From: Streptomyces sp. NBC_00370
Lineage (GTDB): Bacteria > Actinomycetota > Actinomycetes > Streptomycetales > Streptomycetaceae
Reading direction: 5' to 3'
Assembly (NCBI RefSeq): GCF_036084755.1
Contig: NZ_CP107968.1
Span: 2,920,501-2,984,500 of the forward strand
Length of the DNA stretch: 64,000 nucleotides
Shown in pieces: positions 1 to 8,377 of this stretch. Each line of letters starts with the position of its first letter. Within the stretch, counting starts at the first letter, position 1. Both the position numbers and the translations under genes were made by a program. The notes beneath the pieces are model-generated. The model made no database searches and was not told the DNA's origin. It worked only from the letters and a program-made list of their open reading frames with translations.

Positions 1-13
1 GCCCACCGGGCAG

Positions 14-2644
14 GTGTCCTCACCGCCGACCGGTATCGCGGGCGGCGGGAAGAGCGGCAAGAGCGGCAGCTCCTCCCCGGCGTCGTCGCGCTCGTCCACG
101 GCGGGCTCGGCGCGCTCGTCACGCTCCTCGCGCTCGTCGACGTCGCGGCGCTCCGTGTCGGGGCGGCTGTCGGGCTCCGCGTCCGGTCCCTCGGTCTCGG
201 TCCGCGCCTCCGGCGGCTCCGCCTCCTCGTCGGGGCGCAACCGGCTCGGCGCGGGCCTGGTCTCCGTACCGGACGTGCCGCGCCCCGACCCCCGGTCGGC
301 CGTGATGGAGCGTCCGGAGGTGCCGGAGCGCAAGCGGTTCTGCTCCCGCTCCGACTGCGGGGCGGCGGTGGGTCGCAGCAGGGGTGACCTGCCGGGGCGT
401 ACCGAAGGGTTCTGCACCAAGTGCGGCCACCCGTACTCGTTCGTGCCGAAGCTCGCCGGGGGCGACATCGTGCACGGCCAGTACGAGGTCGCGGGCTGTC
501 TGGCGCACGGCGGGCTCGGCTGGGTCTATCTCGCCGTCGACCGCGCGGTCTCCGACCGCTGGGTCGTCCTCAAGGGCCTGCTCGACACCGGTGACGCCGA
601 CGCGATGGAGGCCGCGATCTCCGAGCGCCGCTTCCTCGCCGAGATCGAGCATTCGAACATCGTCCGCATCTACAACTTCGTGGAACACCTCGACCAGCGG
701 ACCGGCTCCCTGGACGGCTACATCGTCATGGAGTACGTCGGCGGCAAGTCGCTCAAGGAGATCGCCAACGACCGGCGCGGGCCCGCCGGGAAGCGCGATC
801 CGCTGCCCGTCGAGCAGGCCTGCGCGTACGGCATCGAGGCGCTGGAGGCCCTTGGCCATCTGCACAGCCGCAACCTGCTGTACTGCGACTTCAAGGTCGA
901 CAACGCGATCCAGACCGAGGACCAGCTCAAGCTCATCGACATGGGCGCGGTCCGTCGGATGGACGACGACGAGTCGGCGATCTACGGCACGGTCGGCTAC
1001 CAGGCGCCCGAGGTGGGAGAGGTGGGCCCGTCGGTCGCCTCCGACCTCTACACCGTCGCCCGCACCCTCGCCGTGCTCACCTTCGACTTCCAGGGCTACA
1101 CGAACGTCTTCGTGGACTCGCTGCCCGACCCGGACCACATCGAGGTCTTCCGGTCGTACGAGTCGTTCTACCGGCTGCTGGTGCGGGCCACCGACCCGGA
1201 CCCGGCGCGGCGCTTCTCCTCGGCCCAGGAGATGGCCGAGCAGCTGACCGGTGTGCTGCGCGAGGTCGTCGCCGTCCAGACGGGCCGGCCGAGGCCCGCG
1301 CTGTCGACGCTCTTCGGGCCGGAGCTGCGCGTCACGGACACGGAACTGTTCGCCGAGCTGACCGATGACGTCTCCGCCCTCGGGGCGCGCGTCGCGGCCT
1401 CCGCCGGCCGGCGCAACGGGCGCCGCGCGAGGGCCGCCGCCGCGCCCGCCGCGCTGCCCGGGCTGCCGCCCTCCCCCGGCGCGGCCTCCGGCGGTCAGCT
1501 TCCGCCGGGAGTCGGCGCCGGGGTGCTGCCCGCGCCCGGTGCCCGGCCGGGCGTCCAGGGCGCCGGAGGGCTGGATCCGGCGGCGCCCGCCGCACCGGCC
1601 CCCGCAGCGCCGGCATCCACAGCCCTGGCACCGGCCCCGGGCGCCGTGCTCGCAGGCGTGCCCGCGCCCCGCGTCGGCGGTGCGCCCGCGTCCCTGAACG
1701 GCGCGGCCGGTCCCCGGCTCGCGCGGCTCGACACCCGCGCCGTCGCGCTCGCGCTGCCGGTGCCCCGGGTCGATCCGAACGACGCGAACGCCGGCTTCCT
1801 CGCCGGGCTGATGGCGGCTGCGCCCGGCGAGCTGATCGCCGCGCTGGAGGCCGCTCCCGCCGACTCGCTGGAGCGGCGGCTGCGCCAGGTCCGCGCCTGG
1901 CTGGAGAACGGCGACTCGTACACGGCGGTCGAGGCCCTGCACACGCTGGAGTCGCGGCACCCGGACGACTGGCGGGTGGTCTGGTACCGGGGGCTCGCCT
2001 CCCTCGTCACCGGCGACCACGAGACGGCGGCGCTCGCCTTCGACGCGATCTACGACGCGTTCCCCGGCGAGCCGGCGCCGAAGCTCGCGCTCGGCATCTG
2101 CGCCGAGGTCCTGGGCCAGCTCGACAACGCGGCCGAGTACTACCGGCTCATCTGGACGACCGACCCCAGCTATGTCAGCGCCGCCTTCGCGCTGGCGCGG
2201 GTCCAGCTCGCCGCGGGGGACCGCGGCGGCGCCGTACAGACCCTGGAATCGGTGCCCGAGGCGTCCATCCACTACACGGCGGCCCGGGTGGCCGCCGTGC
2301 GGGCCCGGCTGCGCAAGCGCGCCGCCGCCGACCCGCTGCTGGACGATCTGCGAGCGGCGGGCGGGCAGGTGGAGGCCCTTCAGGGACTCGGACTCGACGC
2401 CGTACGGCGGGAGCAATTGTCCACGGAAGTACTCGGCACGGCCCTGGACTGGATACTCTCCGGGGGCCGGGGCGGACAGGTGGTGCAGTCCACCACCCTG
2501 CTCGGCACCGCGCTCGACGAACGTGGCCTGCGGCTCGGACTGGAACGTTCGTACCGGGTGCTCGCCCGGCTCGCTCAGCGCGGCGAGGAGAGGATCGAAC
2601 TGGTGGAACGGGCCAACCGTTTCCGCCCCCGGACGTGGGTGTGA
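14..2644 (+). CDS. pknG: PknG-type serine/threonine protein kinase with TPR region (5' end possibly outside window)
   Basis: Soluble Ser/Thr kinase of the PknG family. The visible frame opens with a Ser/Gly/Arg-rich disordered stretch (about residues 1-85). A rubredoxin/zinc-ribbon-like segment follows, with Cys pairs in CSRSDC and CTKCG (about 108-140), then a kinase domain. The kinase has a Gly-rich loop, the ATP-binding Lys in VVLKG, a catalytic loop YCDFKVDN lacking the usual Arg before Asp, and DMG instead of DFG; the last two features are PknG-like. An Ala/Pro linker leads to a TPR-type C-terminus (from about 600). No transmembrane segment is seen, so it should be cytosolic. The first codon is a GTG 14 bases into the window without a clear ribosome site, so the true start may lie upstream. 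The phosphatase gene follows after 3 bases. Confidence 0.88.
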   Translation: MSSPPTGIAGGGKSGKSGSSSPASSRSSTAGSARSSRSSRSSTSRRSVSGRLSGSASGPSVSVRASGGSASSSGRNRLGAGLVSVPDVPRPDPRSAVMERPEVPERKRFCSRSDCGAAVGRSRGDLPGRTEGFCTKCGHPYSFVPKLAGGDIVHGQYEVAGCLAHGGLGWVYLAVDRAVSDRWVVLKGLLDTGDADAMEAAISERRFLAEIEHSNIVRIYNFVEHLDQRTGSLDGYIVMEYVGGKSLKEIANDRRGPAGKRDPLPVEQACAYGIEALEALGHLHSRNLLYCDFKVDNAIQTEDQLKLIDMGAVRRMDDDESAIYGTVGYQAPEVGEVGPSVASDLYTVARTLAVLTFDFQGYTNVFVDSLPDPDHIEVFRSYESFYRLLVRATDPDPARRFSSAQEMAEQLTGVLREVVAVQTGRPRPALSTLFGPELRVTDTELFAELTDDVSALGARVAASAGRRNGRRARAAAAPAALPGLPPSPGAASGGQLPPGVGAGVLPAPGARPGVQGAGGLDPAAPAAPAPAAPASTALAPAPGAVLAGVPAPRVGGAPASLNGAAGPRLARLDTRAVALALPVPRVDPNDANAGFLAGLMAAAPGELIAALEAAPADSLERRLRQVRAWLENGDSYTAVEALHTLESRHPDDWRVVWYRGLASLVTGDHETAALAFDAIYDAFPGEPAPKLALGICAEVLGQLDNAAEYYRLIWTTDPSYVSAAFALARVQLAAGDRGGAVQTLESVPEASIHYTAARVAAVRARLRKRAAADPLLDDLRAAGGQVEALQGLGLDAVRREQLSTEVLGTALDWILSGGRGGQVVQSTTLLGTALDERGLRLGLERSYRVLARLAQRGEERIELVERANRFRPRTWV

Positions 2645-2647
2645 TTG

Positions 2648-4105
2648 ATGGCGCAGAAGCCCCATTTGGCTGCTTGGTCGACATGCCCCAGCTGCACGGA
2701 GCCGGTGGAGTCCGGCGACCGGTTCTGTGGTGCGTGCGGATACGACTTGACGGCCGAACCGCAGGCCCGGGGCGACCACCCCACCGTCGCGTTGCACGGC
2801 GCGGCGGGCCAGGCCGCCCCGGACACCCCCGCCCCCGGCCGGACCGCCCCTGACCGTCCTGGCGCCGACAACGCTGTCGCCTGGCCCGCGGCCGCGGGTA
2901 CGGACAGCGCGGCGGCGGAGACACCCGTCCAGCACCCCGGCGAACTGCCGGGCCTCGACTCGGCGGGCGTACAGCTGTCCACGCACTCGGGCGACTTCGT
3001 ACTGCCCGCCCCCGCCGGGCCACCGGCCGGAGCGGGGCCGGACGCGGCGCAGCCCGCCGTCGCGACGCGCGACGACTCACCGCGTACGACACCCGACCCG
3101 GCGGGCGACCCGGCGGGCGACCCCGCTTCGGCCGACCCGCGCGCCGCCGGCCCCGGCGCTGCGGCCGGCGGCGGCAAGCTCTGCGTGGCCTGCCGCAGCG
3201 GCCATGTCGACCCCGACGGCTACTGCGAGAACTGCGGCCATGCCCAGCCGCGCGAACGCGACCACGTCGAGCAGGAGCTGGACGCCGTCGCGGCCGTCAG
3301 CGACCGGGGGCTGCGCCACCACCGCAACGAGGACGCGTTCGCCGTCTCCTCGGCCGCCCTGCCGGACGGCTCGCCCGCCGTCGTCGCGATCGTCTGCGAC
3401 GGGGTGTCGTCGGCGACCCGGCCCGACGAGGCGTCGGCCGCCGCCGCGGTCGCGGCCAACGAGTCGCTGCTGGCGGCGCTGCCGCTCGGTACGCACCCGC
3501 AGCAGGCGATGCACGAGGCGATCGTCGCGGCGGCCGAGGCGGTCAACCGGCTCGCCCCCGAGCCCGGCGGCGCCATGGAGCACGACCAGCACCGCCATCA
3601 GAACGCCCCCGCCTGCACGATCGTCGGTTCGGTCGTCGCGGGCGAGCTGCTGGTCGTCGGCTGGATCGGCGACAGCAGGGCGTACTGGATCCCGGACGAC
3701 CGCGGCGGCCCGACCGCCCGGCTCACCGAGGACGACTCGTGGGCGGCGCAGATGGTCTCGGCGGGGCTGATGAACGAGGCGGAGGCGTACGCGGACGAGC
3801 GGGCGCACGCCATCACCGGCTGGCTCGGCGCGGACGCGTACGAACTGGACCCGCACACCGCCTCGTTCAAGCCCGACAGGGCCGGTGTCGTCGTGGTCTG
3901 CACGGACGGCCTGTGGAACTACGCGGAAGGCGCCGACGAGTTGGCCAGGGTCGTGCCCGCCGACGCGGCGGCTCGGCCGCTGCACGCCGCCCAAGTACTG
4001 GTGGGGCATGCGCTCGACGGCGGTGGCCACGACAACGTAACAGTGGCCGTCGTGCCGTTCGCCATGCCACGACAAGGGGCAGGATCCGCCTACAACAAGG
4101 CTTGA
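2648..4105 (+). CDS. PP2C-family serine/threonine phosphatase with zinc ribbons
   Basis: Metal-dependent Ser/Thr protein phosphatase, 485 residues, presumably opposing the adjacent kinase. The N-terminus has a zinc ribbon (CPSC...CGACG), a long Ala/Pro/Asp-rich linker, and a second ribbon (CVAC...CENCG, about residues 180-200). The PP2C domain fills the C-terminal 290 residues. PP2C motifs visible are RHHRNEDAF, VCDGVSS (the usual DGxGG is altered to DGVSS), GWIGDSRAYW, CTDGLW and DNVTVAVV. The ATG at 2648 is chosen over the TTG just before it because ATG is the commoner start and nothing else separates them. It is co-directional with the kinase upstream and the VWA gene downstream. Confidence 0.88.
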   Translation: MAQKPHLAAWSTCPSCTEPVESGDRFCGACGYDLTAEPQARGDHPTVALHGAAGQAAPDTPAPGRTAPDRPGADNAVAWPAAAGTDSAAAETPVQHPGELPGLDSAGVQLSTHSGDFVLPAPAGPPAGAGPDAAQPAVATRDDSPRTTPDPAGDPAGDPASADPRAAGPGAAAGGGKLCVACRSGHVDPDGYCENCGHAQPRERDHVEQELDAVAAVSDRGLRHHRNEDAFAVSSAALPDGSPAVVAIVCDGVSSATRPDEASAAAAVAANESLLAALPLGTHPQQAMHEAIVAAAEAVNRLAPEPGGAMEHDQHRHQNAPACTIVGSVVAGELLVVGWIGDSRAYWIPDDRGGPTARLTEDDSWAAQMVSAGLMNEAEAYADERAHAITGWLGADAYELDPHTASFKPDRAGVVVVCTDGLWNYAEGADELARVVPADAAARPLHAAQVLVGHALDGGGHDNVTVAVVPFAMPRQGAGSAYNKA

Positions 4106-4215
4106 GCCCGTCTCTGCCCGCCAAAGACCCCATAGATCATTCATTGCCCCCTATGCCGTGTTCCGTTGTCCTACTTGTCCTTACGGTGCGCCGGGGCGCC
4201 AAGGAGCAGATACGA

Positions 4216-5574
4216 ATGGCGAACTTCTCCAAGTCGAACGTGCCGCAGTTCAGCGTCGACGTGTACCAGAACGAGTACCTGCCCGAGGGCGGCCGTGAGG
4301 TGAACGGGATCGTCACGGTCACCTCGACCGGCGGCGGCACCACCGGCGGCATACCGCTGGCGGGCGCTTCGGCTTCGCCCACGACGCCGCCGGGGCACAG
4401 CCCGAACGCGGCCGTGGTGATCATGGTCGACTGCTCGGGTTCGATGGACTACCCGCCGACGAAGATGCGCAACGCGCGCGACGCCACGGCCGCCGCCGTC
4501 GACACCCTGCGCGACGGGGTCGCGTTCGCCGTGGTCGCCGGTACGCATGTGGCCAAGGAGGTCTTCCCCGGCAACGGCGCGCTGGCGGTCGCCGACGCGA
4601 ACACCAGGGCCCAGGCCAAGGACGCCCTGCGCCGGCTGAGCGCGGGCGGCGGCACCGCCATCGGCACCTGGCTGCGGCTGGCCGACCGGCTGCTCTCGTC
4701 GGCCGACGTGCCGATCCGGCACGGCATCCTGCTCACCGACGGCCGCAACGAGCACGAGGCGCCGGAGGACCTGCGGGCGGCGCTCGACTCCTGCGCCGGC
4801 CGCTTCACCTGTGACGCGCGCGGGGTGGGGACGGACTGGGAGGTCAAGGAGGTCACCGCCGTCTCGTCCGCGCTGCTCGGCACCGCCGACATCGTCGCCG
4901 ACCCGGCGGGCCTGGCCGCCGACTTCACGCAGATGATGGAGAACGCGATGGGCAAGGAGGTCGCGGACGTGGCGCTGCGGCTCTGGACCCCGGTCGGCGT
5001 GGAGATCCGCTTCGTGAAGCAGGTGGCGCCTACGGTCGAGGACCTGACCGGCCGCCGTACGGAGGCCGGGCCGCGCGCCGGGGACTACCCGACGGGCTCC
5101 TGGGGCGACGAGTCCCGCGACTACCACGTGTGTGTGGTCGTCCCCGAGGCCGGTATCGGCCAGGAGATGCTGGCGGCCCGGGTCTCGCTGATCCTGCCGG
5201 CGGCGCAGGGCGGCGCCCCCGAGGTGCTGTCTCAAGGACTGATACGAGCGGTGTGGACCGACGACATGGTCGCGTCCACCTCCATCAACCCCCAGGTCGC
5301 CCACTACACCGGGCAGGCGGAGCTGGCGCAGGTCATCCAGCAGGGCCTCGACGCCCGTAAGTCGGGCGACTTCGACGGCGCGACGTCGAAACTGGGCCGC
5401 GCCGTGCAGCTCGCCGCCTCTTCGGGGAACGCCGATACGGCGAAACTGCTTTCGAAGGTGGTGGACGTGGTCGACGCGGCGACAGGTACTGTGCGACTGA
5501 AGGCGAAGGTAACGGATGCGGACGAGATGACCCTCGAGACGCGGTCCACCAAAACCGTTCGCGTCAAGAAGTAG
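4216..5574 (+). CDS. von Willebrand factor type A domain protein
   Basis: A 452-residue cytosolic VWA protein, probably a scaffold or phospho-substrate of the kinase/phosphatase module. The VWA domain covers about residues 64-260 with an intact metal site: DCSGS at 72-76, the Thr in GGGTAIGTW, and the Asp in LLTDGR. The C-terminal half is a beta-rich region seen in actinobacterial VWA proteins of this type, ending in a short helical segment. No signal peptide or membrane anchor is seen. The ATG at 4216 is preceded by an AAGGAG ribosome site at 4201-4206. The same frame is open far upstream, but that part overlaps the phosphatase gene and is not coding. A 110-base gap separates it from the phosphatase, so it may have its own promoter. 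Confidence 0.85.
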   Translation: MANFSKSNVPQFSVDVYQNEYLPEGGREVNGIVTVTSTGGGTTGGIPLAGASASPTTPPGHSPNAAVVIMVDCSGSMDYPPTKMRNARDATAAAVDTLRDGVAFAVVAGTHVAKEVFPGNGALAVADANTRAQAKDALRRLSAGGGTAIGTWLRLADRLLSSADVPIRHGILLTDGRNEHEAPEDLRAALDSCAGRFTCDARGVGTDWEVKEVTAVSSALLGTADIVADPAGLAADFTQMMENAMGKEVADVALRLWTPVGVEIRFVKQVAPTVEDLTGRRTEAGPRAGDYPTGSWGDESRDYHVCVVVPEAGIGQEMLAARVSLILPAAQGGAPEVLSQGLIRAVWTDDMVASTSINPQVAHYTGQAELAQVIQQGLDARKSGDFDGATSKLGRAVQLAASSGNADTAKLLSKVVDVVDAATGTVRLKAKVTDADEMTLETRSTKTVRVKK

Positions 5575-5636
5575 CGTCAACAAGTAGCGTCGAGTGACGG
5601 CCTGCGGGCCGGACGAAGGAAGGGGGAAGAGCCGAC

Positions 5637-6782
5637 ATGCCGACCTGCCCGAACGGACACCAGTCGGGTTCCGAAGACTGGTGCGAGGTCTGCGGCCATC
5701 GCATGGCCGGTCCTGGCCCCACCACAGGCGCCGTTCCGCCGCCTCCTCCACCGCCGCCCGCCGCCGGTGGCTACGGCTACCCGCAGGGCGGGGGCCCCGG
5801 TACCGTCCAGCAGGAGTACTGCCCGCAGTGCCGCACCCCGCGTGAGCCGGGAGCGCCGTTCTGCGAGGAGTGCCGCTGGAACTTCCTGACCAACACGGCG
5901 ACGTCGTACACCCCGCTGGCCCCGGCCGGGCTGAACCTGCCGCCGGGCTTCCAGGCGCAGCAGCCGCCGCGTCCGCAGGAACCCGATCCGTACGAGTACC
6001 AGCGCTCGCGGCCCTCGCAGATCAACCGGCCGGCCGAGCCGCTGGCGTCCGAGCAGCCGCCGCAGGGACCGCGACCGCCCGTCCCGCCGTCGTTCCAGCA
6101 GCAGGGCCAGCAGCAGAGTCACCAGCAGGGGCCGCCCGCGCCGCCCTCCTACCAGCAGCAGGCGGGGCCGCCCGCGCCGCCGCAGCCGCAGGCGCCGCAG
6201 CGGACCCAGGCCGACGACGACTGGATGCTGCCGCCGCCCTCGCAGTCACAGCCGTCGTACCAGCAGCAGCCCGCGCAGGGGCAACAGCAACAGGGGCAGC
6301 AGCAACAGCAACAGCCCCCGCAGCAGCTGCAACAGCAGCCGCCCCAGCAGATGCAGCAGCAGTACCAGCCGCCGTCGCTGGGCTGGACCGCCGTCATCGG
6401 GCCCGACCGTGACTACTTCATGGCGATGATGCAGCGCAGCGGTCCCGAGGCGACCGGGCTCAATCTGCCCGCGTACTCCCCGGAGCAGCATCTGCCGCTG
6501 GCCGGCCAGCAGATCACCATCGGCCGCCGCCGGCACTCGACCGGCGAGTCCCCCGACGTCGATCTGTCCGTGCCGCCGGAGGACCCGGGCGTCTCGCACC
6601 AGCACGCGGTCCTGGTCCACCAGCCGGACGGCAGCTGGGCGGTGGTCGACCAGAACTCCACCAACGGCACGACCATCAACGGCGGCGAGGACCCGATACA
6701 GCCTTATGTCCCCGTCCAGTTGGAGGACGGCGACCGGGTGCATGTCGGTGCCTGGACGACGATCACGATCCATCGCGGCTGA
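5637..6782 (+). CDS. FHA-domain protein with zinc ribbons and a Gln/Pro-rich linker
   Basis: A 381-residue phosphothreonine-binding adaptor, the expected reader for phosphorylation by the nearby kinase. The N-terminus has two zinc-ribbon Cys sets (CPNG...CEVCG and CPQC...CEEC, within the first 80 residues). A very long Gln/Pro-rich linker follows (about 100-245, with runs of QQQ). The FHA domain is C-terminal and has GRR, SHQHA and STNGT, the residues known to contact phosphothreonine. The start ATG at 5637 follows a GGAAGGGGGAAG stretch that serves as ribosome site. Its last 20 bases overlap the end of the convergent methyltransferase gene. Confidence 0.87.
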   Translation: MPTCPNGHQSGSEDWCEVCGHRMAGPGPTTGAVPPPPPPPPAAGGYGYPQGGGPGTVQQEYCPQCRTPREPGAPFCEECRWNFLTNTATSYTPLAPAGLNLPPGFQAQQPPRPQEPDPYEYQRSRPSQINRPAEPLASEQPPQGPRPPVPPSFQQQGQQQSHQQGPPAPPSYQQQAGPPAPPQPQAPQRTQADDDWMLPPPSQSQPSYQQQPAQGQQQQGQQQQQQPPQQLQQQPPQQMQQQYQPPSLGWTAVIGPDRDYFMAMMQRSGPEATGLNLPAYSPEQHLPLAGQQITIGRRRHSTGESPDVDLSVPPEDPGVSHQHAVLVHQPDGSWAVVDQNSTNGTTINGGEDPIQPYVPVQLEDGDRVHVGAWTTITIHRG

Positions 6783-7776
6783 GCGGCCAGACGTAGGGCC
6801 CCGACGGGTCGTCCAGCCAGGCCCACTGGCCGCCGTGGCCGATGGTGACGCCGAACCGCTCGCGCCCGGGGCGGTGCTCGCGCTGCCAGAGCGAGTACGC
6901 CTCGTGCGGGTCGAGCGTGCCCGAGGTCAGCGTGAGCATGAAGCGGAAGAGGTCGTTCTCGACCGCGCGGCGCGGCAGTCCGCCGAGCCTGCGCCGCTCG
7001 GCGGCCTCGCCGCTCGGGGTGCCCCGCAGCGGTACGAAGTAGGCGGCGGTGTGCAGGAAGCGGCCCTCGGCCCTGGCCGCTTCCGTGCCGGCGGGGCCCT
7101 CCACCGTCAGCGCGATCAGGCCCGTGGCGAGCGGCGCGAGGATCCGGGCGCCGGGGGCGCACTGCGCGAGCCAGCTCAGCGGCACCGACGGCAGGGCGCA
7201 GGTCGCGATGATCCGGTCGAACGGCGCCCGCTCGGGGCAGCCGCGCGCCCCGTCGCCCGTCACGACGGCGGCCCGGTAGCCGGCCGCGGCCAGATGCCGG
7301 CGGGCCGACTCGGTGATCTCCGGGTCGAGATCGATGGTGGTGACCCGTTCGTCGCCCAGCCGGTGGGCCAGCAGCGCGGCGTTGTAGCCGGTGCCGGCGC
7401 CGATCTCCAGTACCCGGTCGCCGTCGCGCACGTCCAGCTCGGTCAGCATCCGGGCCATCAGGGACGGCTGGCTGCTCGACGAGATCAGCTCCCCGTCGCG
7501 CACCCGGGTGGCGAGCGCGCCGTCCGCGTACGCCCCCTTCAGCCAGCGGGCGCGGCGCGCGGGGTCGGCGTCCTCGCCCCACAGCCGGTCGAAGCCGCCG
7601 GGCCTGCTGACGAAGTAGTACGGCACGAAGACATGGCGGGGCACCTCCTGGAAGGCGGCCCGCCAGGCCGGATCGTCCAGCGCTCCGTCGGCGGCGATCT
7701 CCCGCACCAGCGCGGCCCGCGCCTCGGCGGCGACGGTGTCGCCGGGTCCGTACGCCTCGTGCCGGTCTGCGCCCAT
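6763..7776 (-). CDS. Protein-L-isoaspartate O-methyltransferase-like protein
   Basis: SAM-dependent methyltransferase related to PCM, 337 residues. The isoaspartyl methyltransferase signature SSQPSLMARM precedes SAM motif I, VLEIGAGTGYNAALL, and an acidic motif II (TTIDLDPE). It is over 100 residues longer than ordinary PCM (about 210), with an N-terminal part resembling other actinobacterial PCM-like proteins (VPRHVFVPYYF) and a C-terminal extension. It could repair isoaspartyl damage, or belong to the peptide-modifying branch of the family; no precursor peptide gene is seen nearby. It is divergent from the globin gene (59-bp gap) and convergent with the FHA gene, overlapping it by 20 bp. 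Confidence 0.8.
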   Translation of the reverse strand: MGADRHEAYGPGDTVAAEARAALVREIAADGALDDPAWRAAFQEVPRHVFVPYYFVSRPGGFDRLWGEDADPARRARWLKGAYADGALATRVRDGELISSSSQPSLMARMLTELDVRDGDRVLEIGAGTGYNAALLAHRLGDERVTTIDLDPEITESARRHLAAAGYRAAVVTGDGARGCPERAPFDRIIATCALPSVPLSWLAQCAPGARILAPLATGLIALTVEGPAGTEAARAEGRFLHTAAYFVPLRGTPSGEAAERRRLGGLPRRAVENDLFRFMLTLTSGTLDPHEAYSLWQREHRPGRERFGVTIGHGGQWAWLDDPSGPYVWPLSRDGS

Positions 7777-7835
7777 ACCCCCACTGTCCTGGCTGGGCCT
7801 GCCAGAAGCGAGTGGGCGTCTGCGACCATGGACGG

Positions 7836-8240
7836 GTGAACGATATTCCGCGCGGCACGCTTCAGGAGCAGACCTTCTACGAGCAGGTCGGCGGCGAGGA
7901 GACCTTCCGGCGCCTGGTCCACCGCTTCTACCAGGGCATCGCCGAGGACCCGCTGCTGCGGCCGATGTACCCGGAGGAGGATCTGGGTCCGGCCGAGGAG
8001 CGCTTCACGCTCTTCCTGATGCAGTACTGGGGCGGCCCGCGCACCTACAGCGACCGGCGGGGCCACCCGAGGCTGCGGATGCGGCACGCCCCGTTCCCGG
8101 TGGACAGCGCGGCGCGGGACGCGTGGCTGGGCCATATGCGGGTGGCGGTGGACGAGCTGGCCCTCTCCCCCGAGCACGAGCGGCAGCTGTGGGACTACTT
8201 CGTCTACGCCGCCGCCTCCATGGTGAACACAGAGGGCTGA
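7836..8240 (+). CDS. glbO: Group II truncated haemoglobin (trHbO type)
   Basis: Small 2-on-2 globin, 134 residues, closely matching the actinobacterial trHbO pattern. It has the YEQVGGEETF N-terminal region, the PMYPEEDLG stretch, the QYWGGP turn and the proximal-His region HPRLRMRHAPF. Family members bind haem and oxygen or nitric oxide in the cytosol. The GTG at 7836 (VNDIPRGTL) fits the family length. The frame is open 24 bases further upstream, but that would add residues atypical of trHbO. Confidence 0.9.
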   Translation: MNDIPRGTLQEQTFYEQVGGEETFRRLVHRFYQGIAEDPLLRPMYPEEDLGPAEERFTLFLMQYWGGPRTYSDRRGHPRLRMRHAPFPVDSAARDAWLGHMRVAVDELALSPEHERQLWDYFVYAAASMVNTEG

Positions 8241-8326
8241 ACAGCGGCTTCCGGTCACGATCTCGTCAAACCATGGCTGGAAAAGGTTTCCCTCGGCCCT
8301 CCTCTCTGACAGCATCCCGAATGGAC

Positions 8327-8349
8327 GTTCGGGGGAATGTTCGGGGGAA
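8327..8349 (+). repeat. Tandem 11-bp direct repeat upstream of the ABC exporter
   Basis: The sequence GTTCGGGGGAA occurs at 8327-8337 and again at 8339-8349, 12 bp apart, in the 137-bp gap between the globin gene and the exporter operon. A 12-bp period puts both copies on nearly the same helix face, as expected for a tandem protein-binding site. No protein can be assigned. Confidence 0.5.
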
Positions 8350-8377
8350 GTGATCAGGTACCTCACGGGGGAACGGC

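Noticed and set aside
119..2986. A 955-residue open frame on the minus strand opposite the kinase gene
   Set aside because: High G+C leaves opposite frames open. The translation is low-complexity and has no recognisable domain, while the plus strand encodes an intact kinase.
6090..6370. CAG-rich tract as a regulatory or satellite repeat
   Set aside because: It is in frame within the FHA gene and encodes the Gln/Pro linker; codons are mixed CAG/CAA as in a coding repeat.
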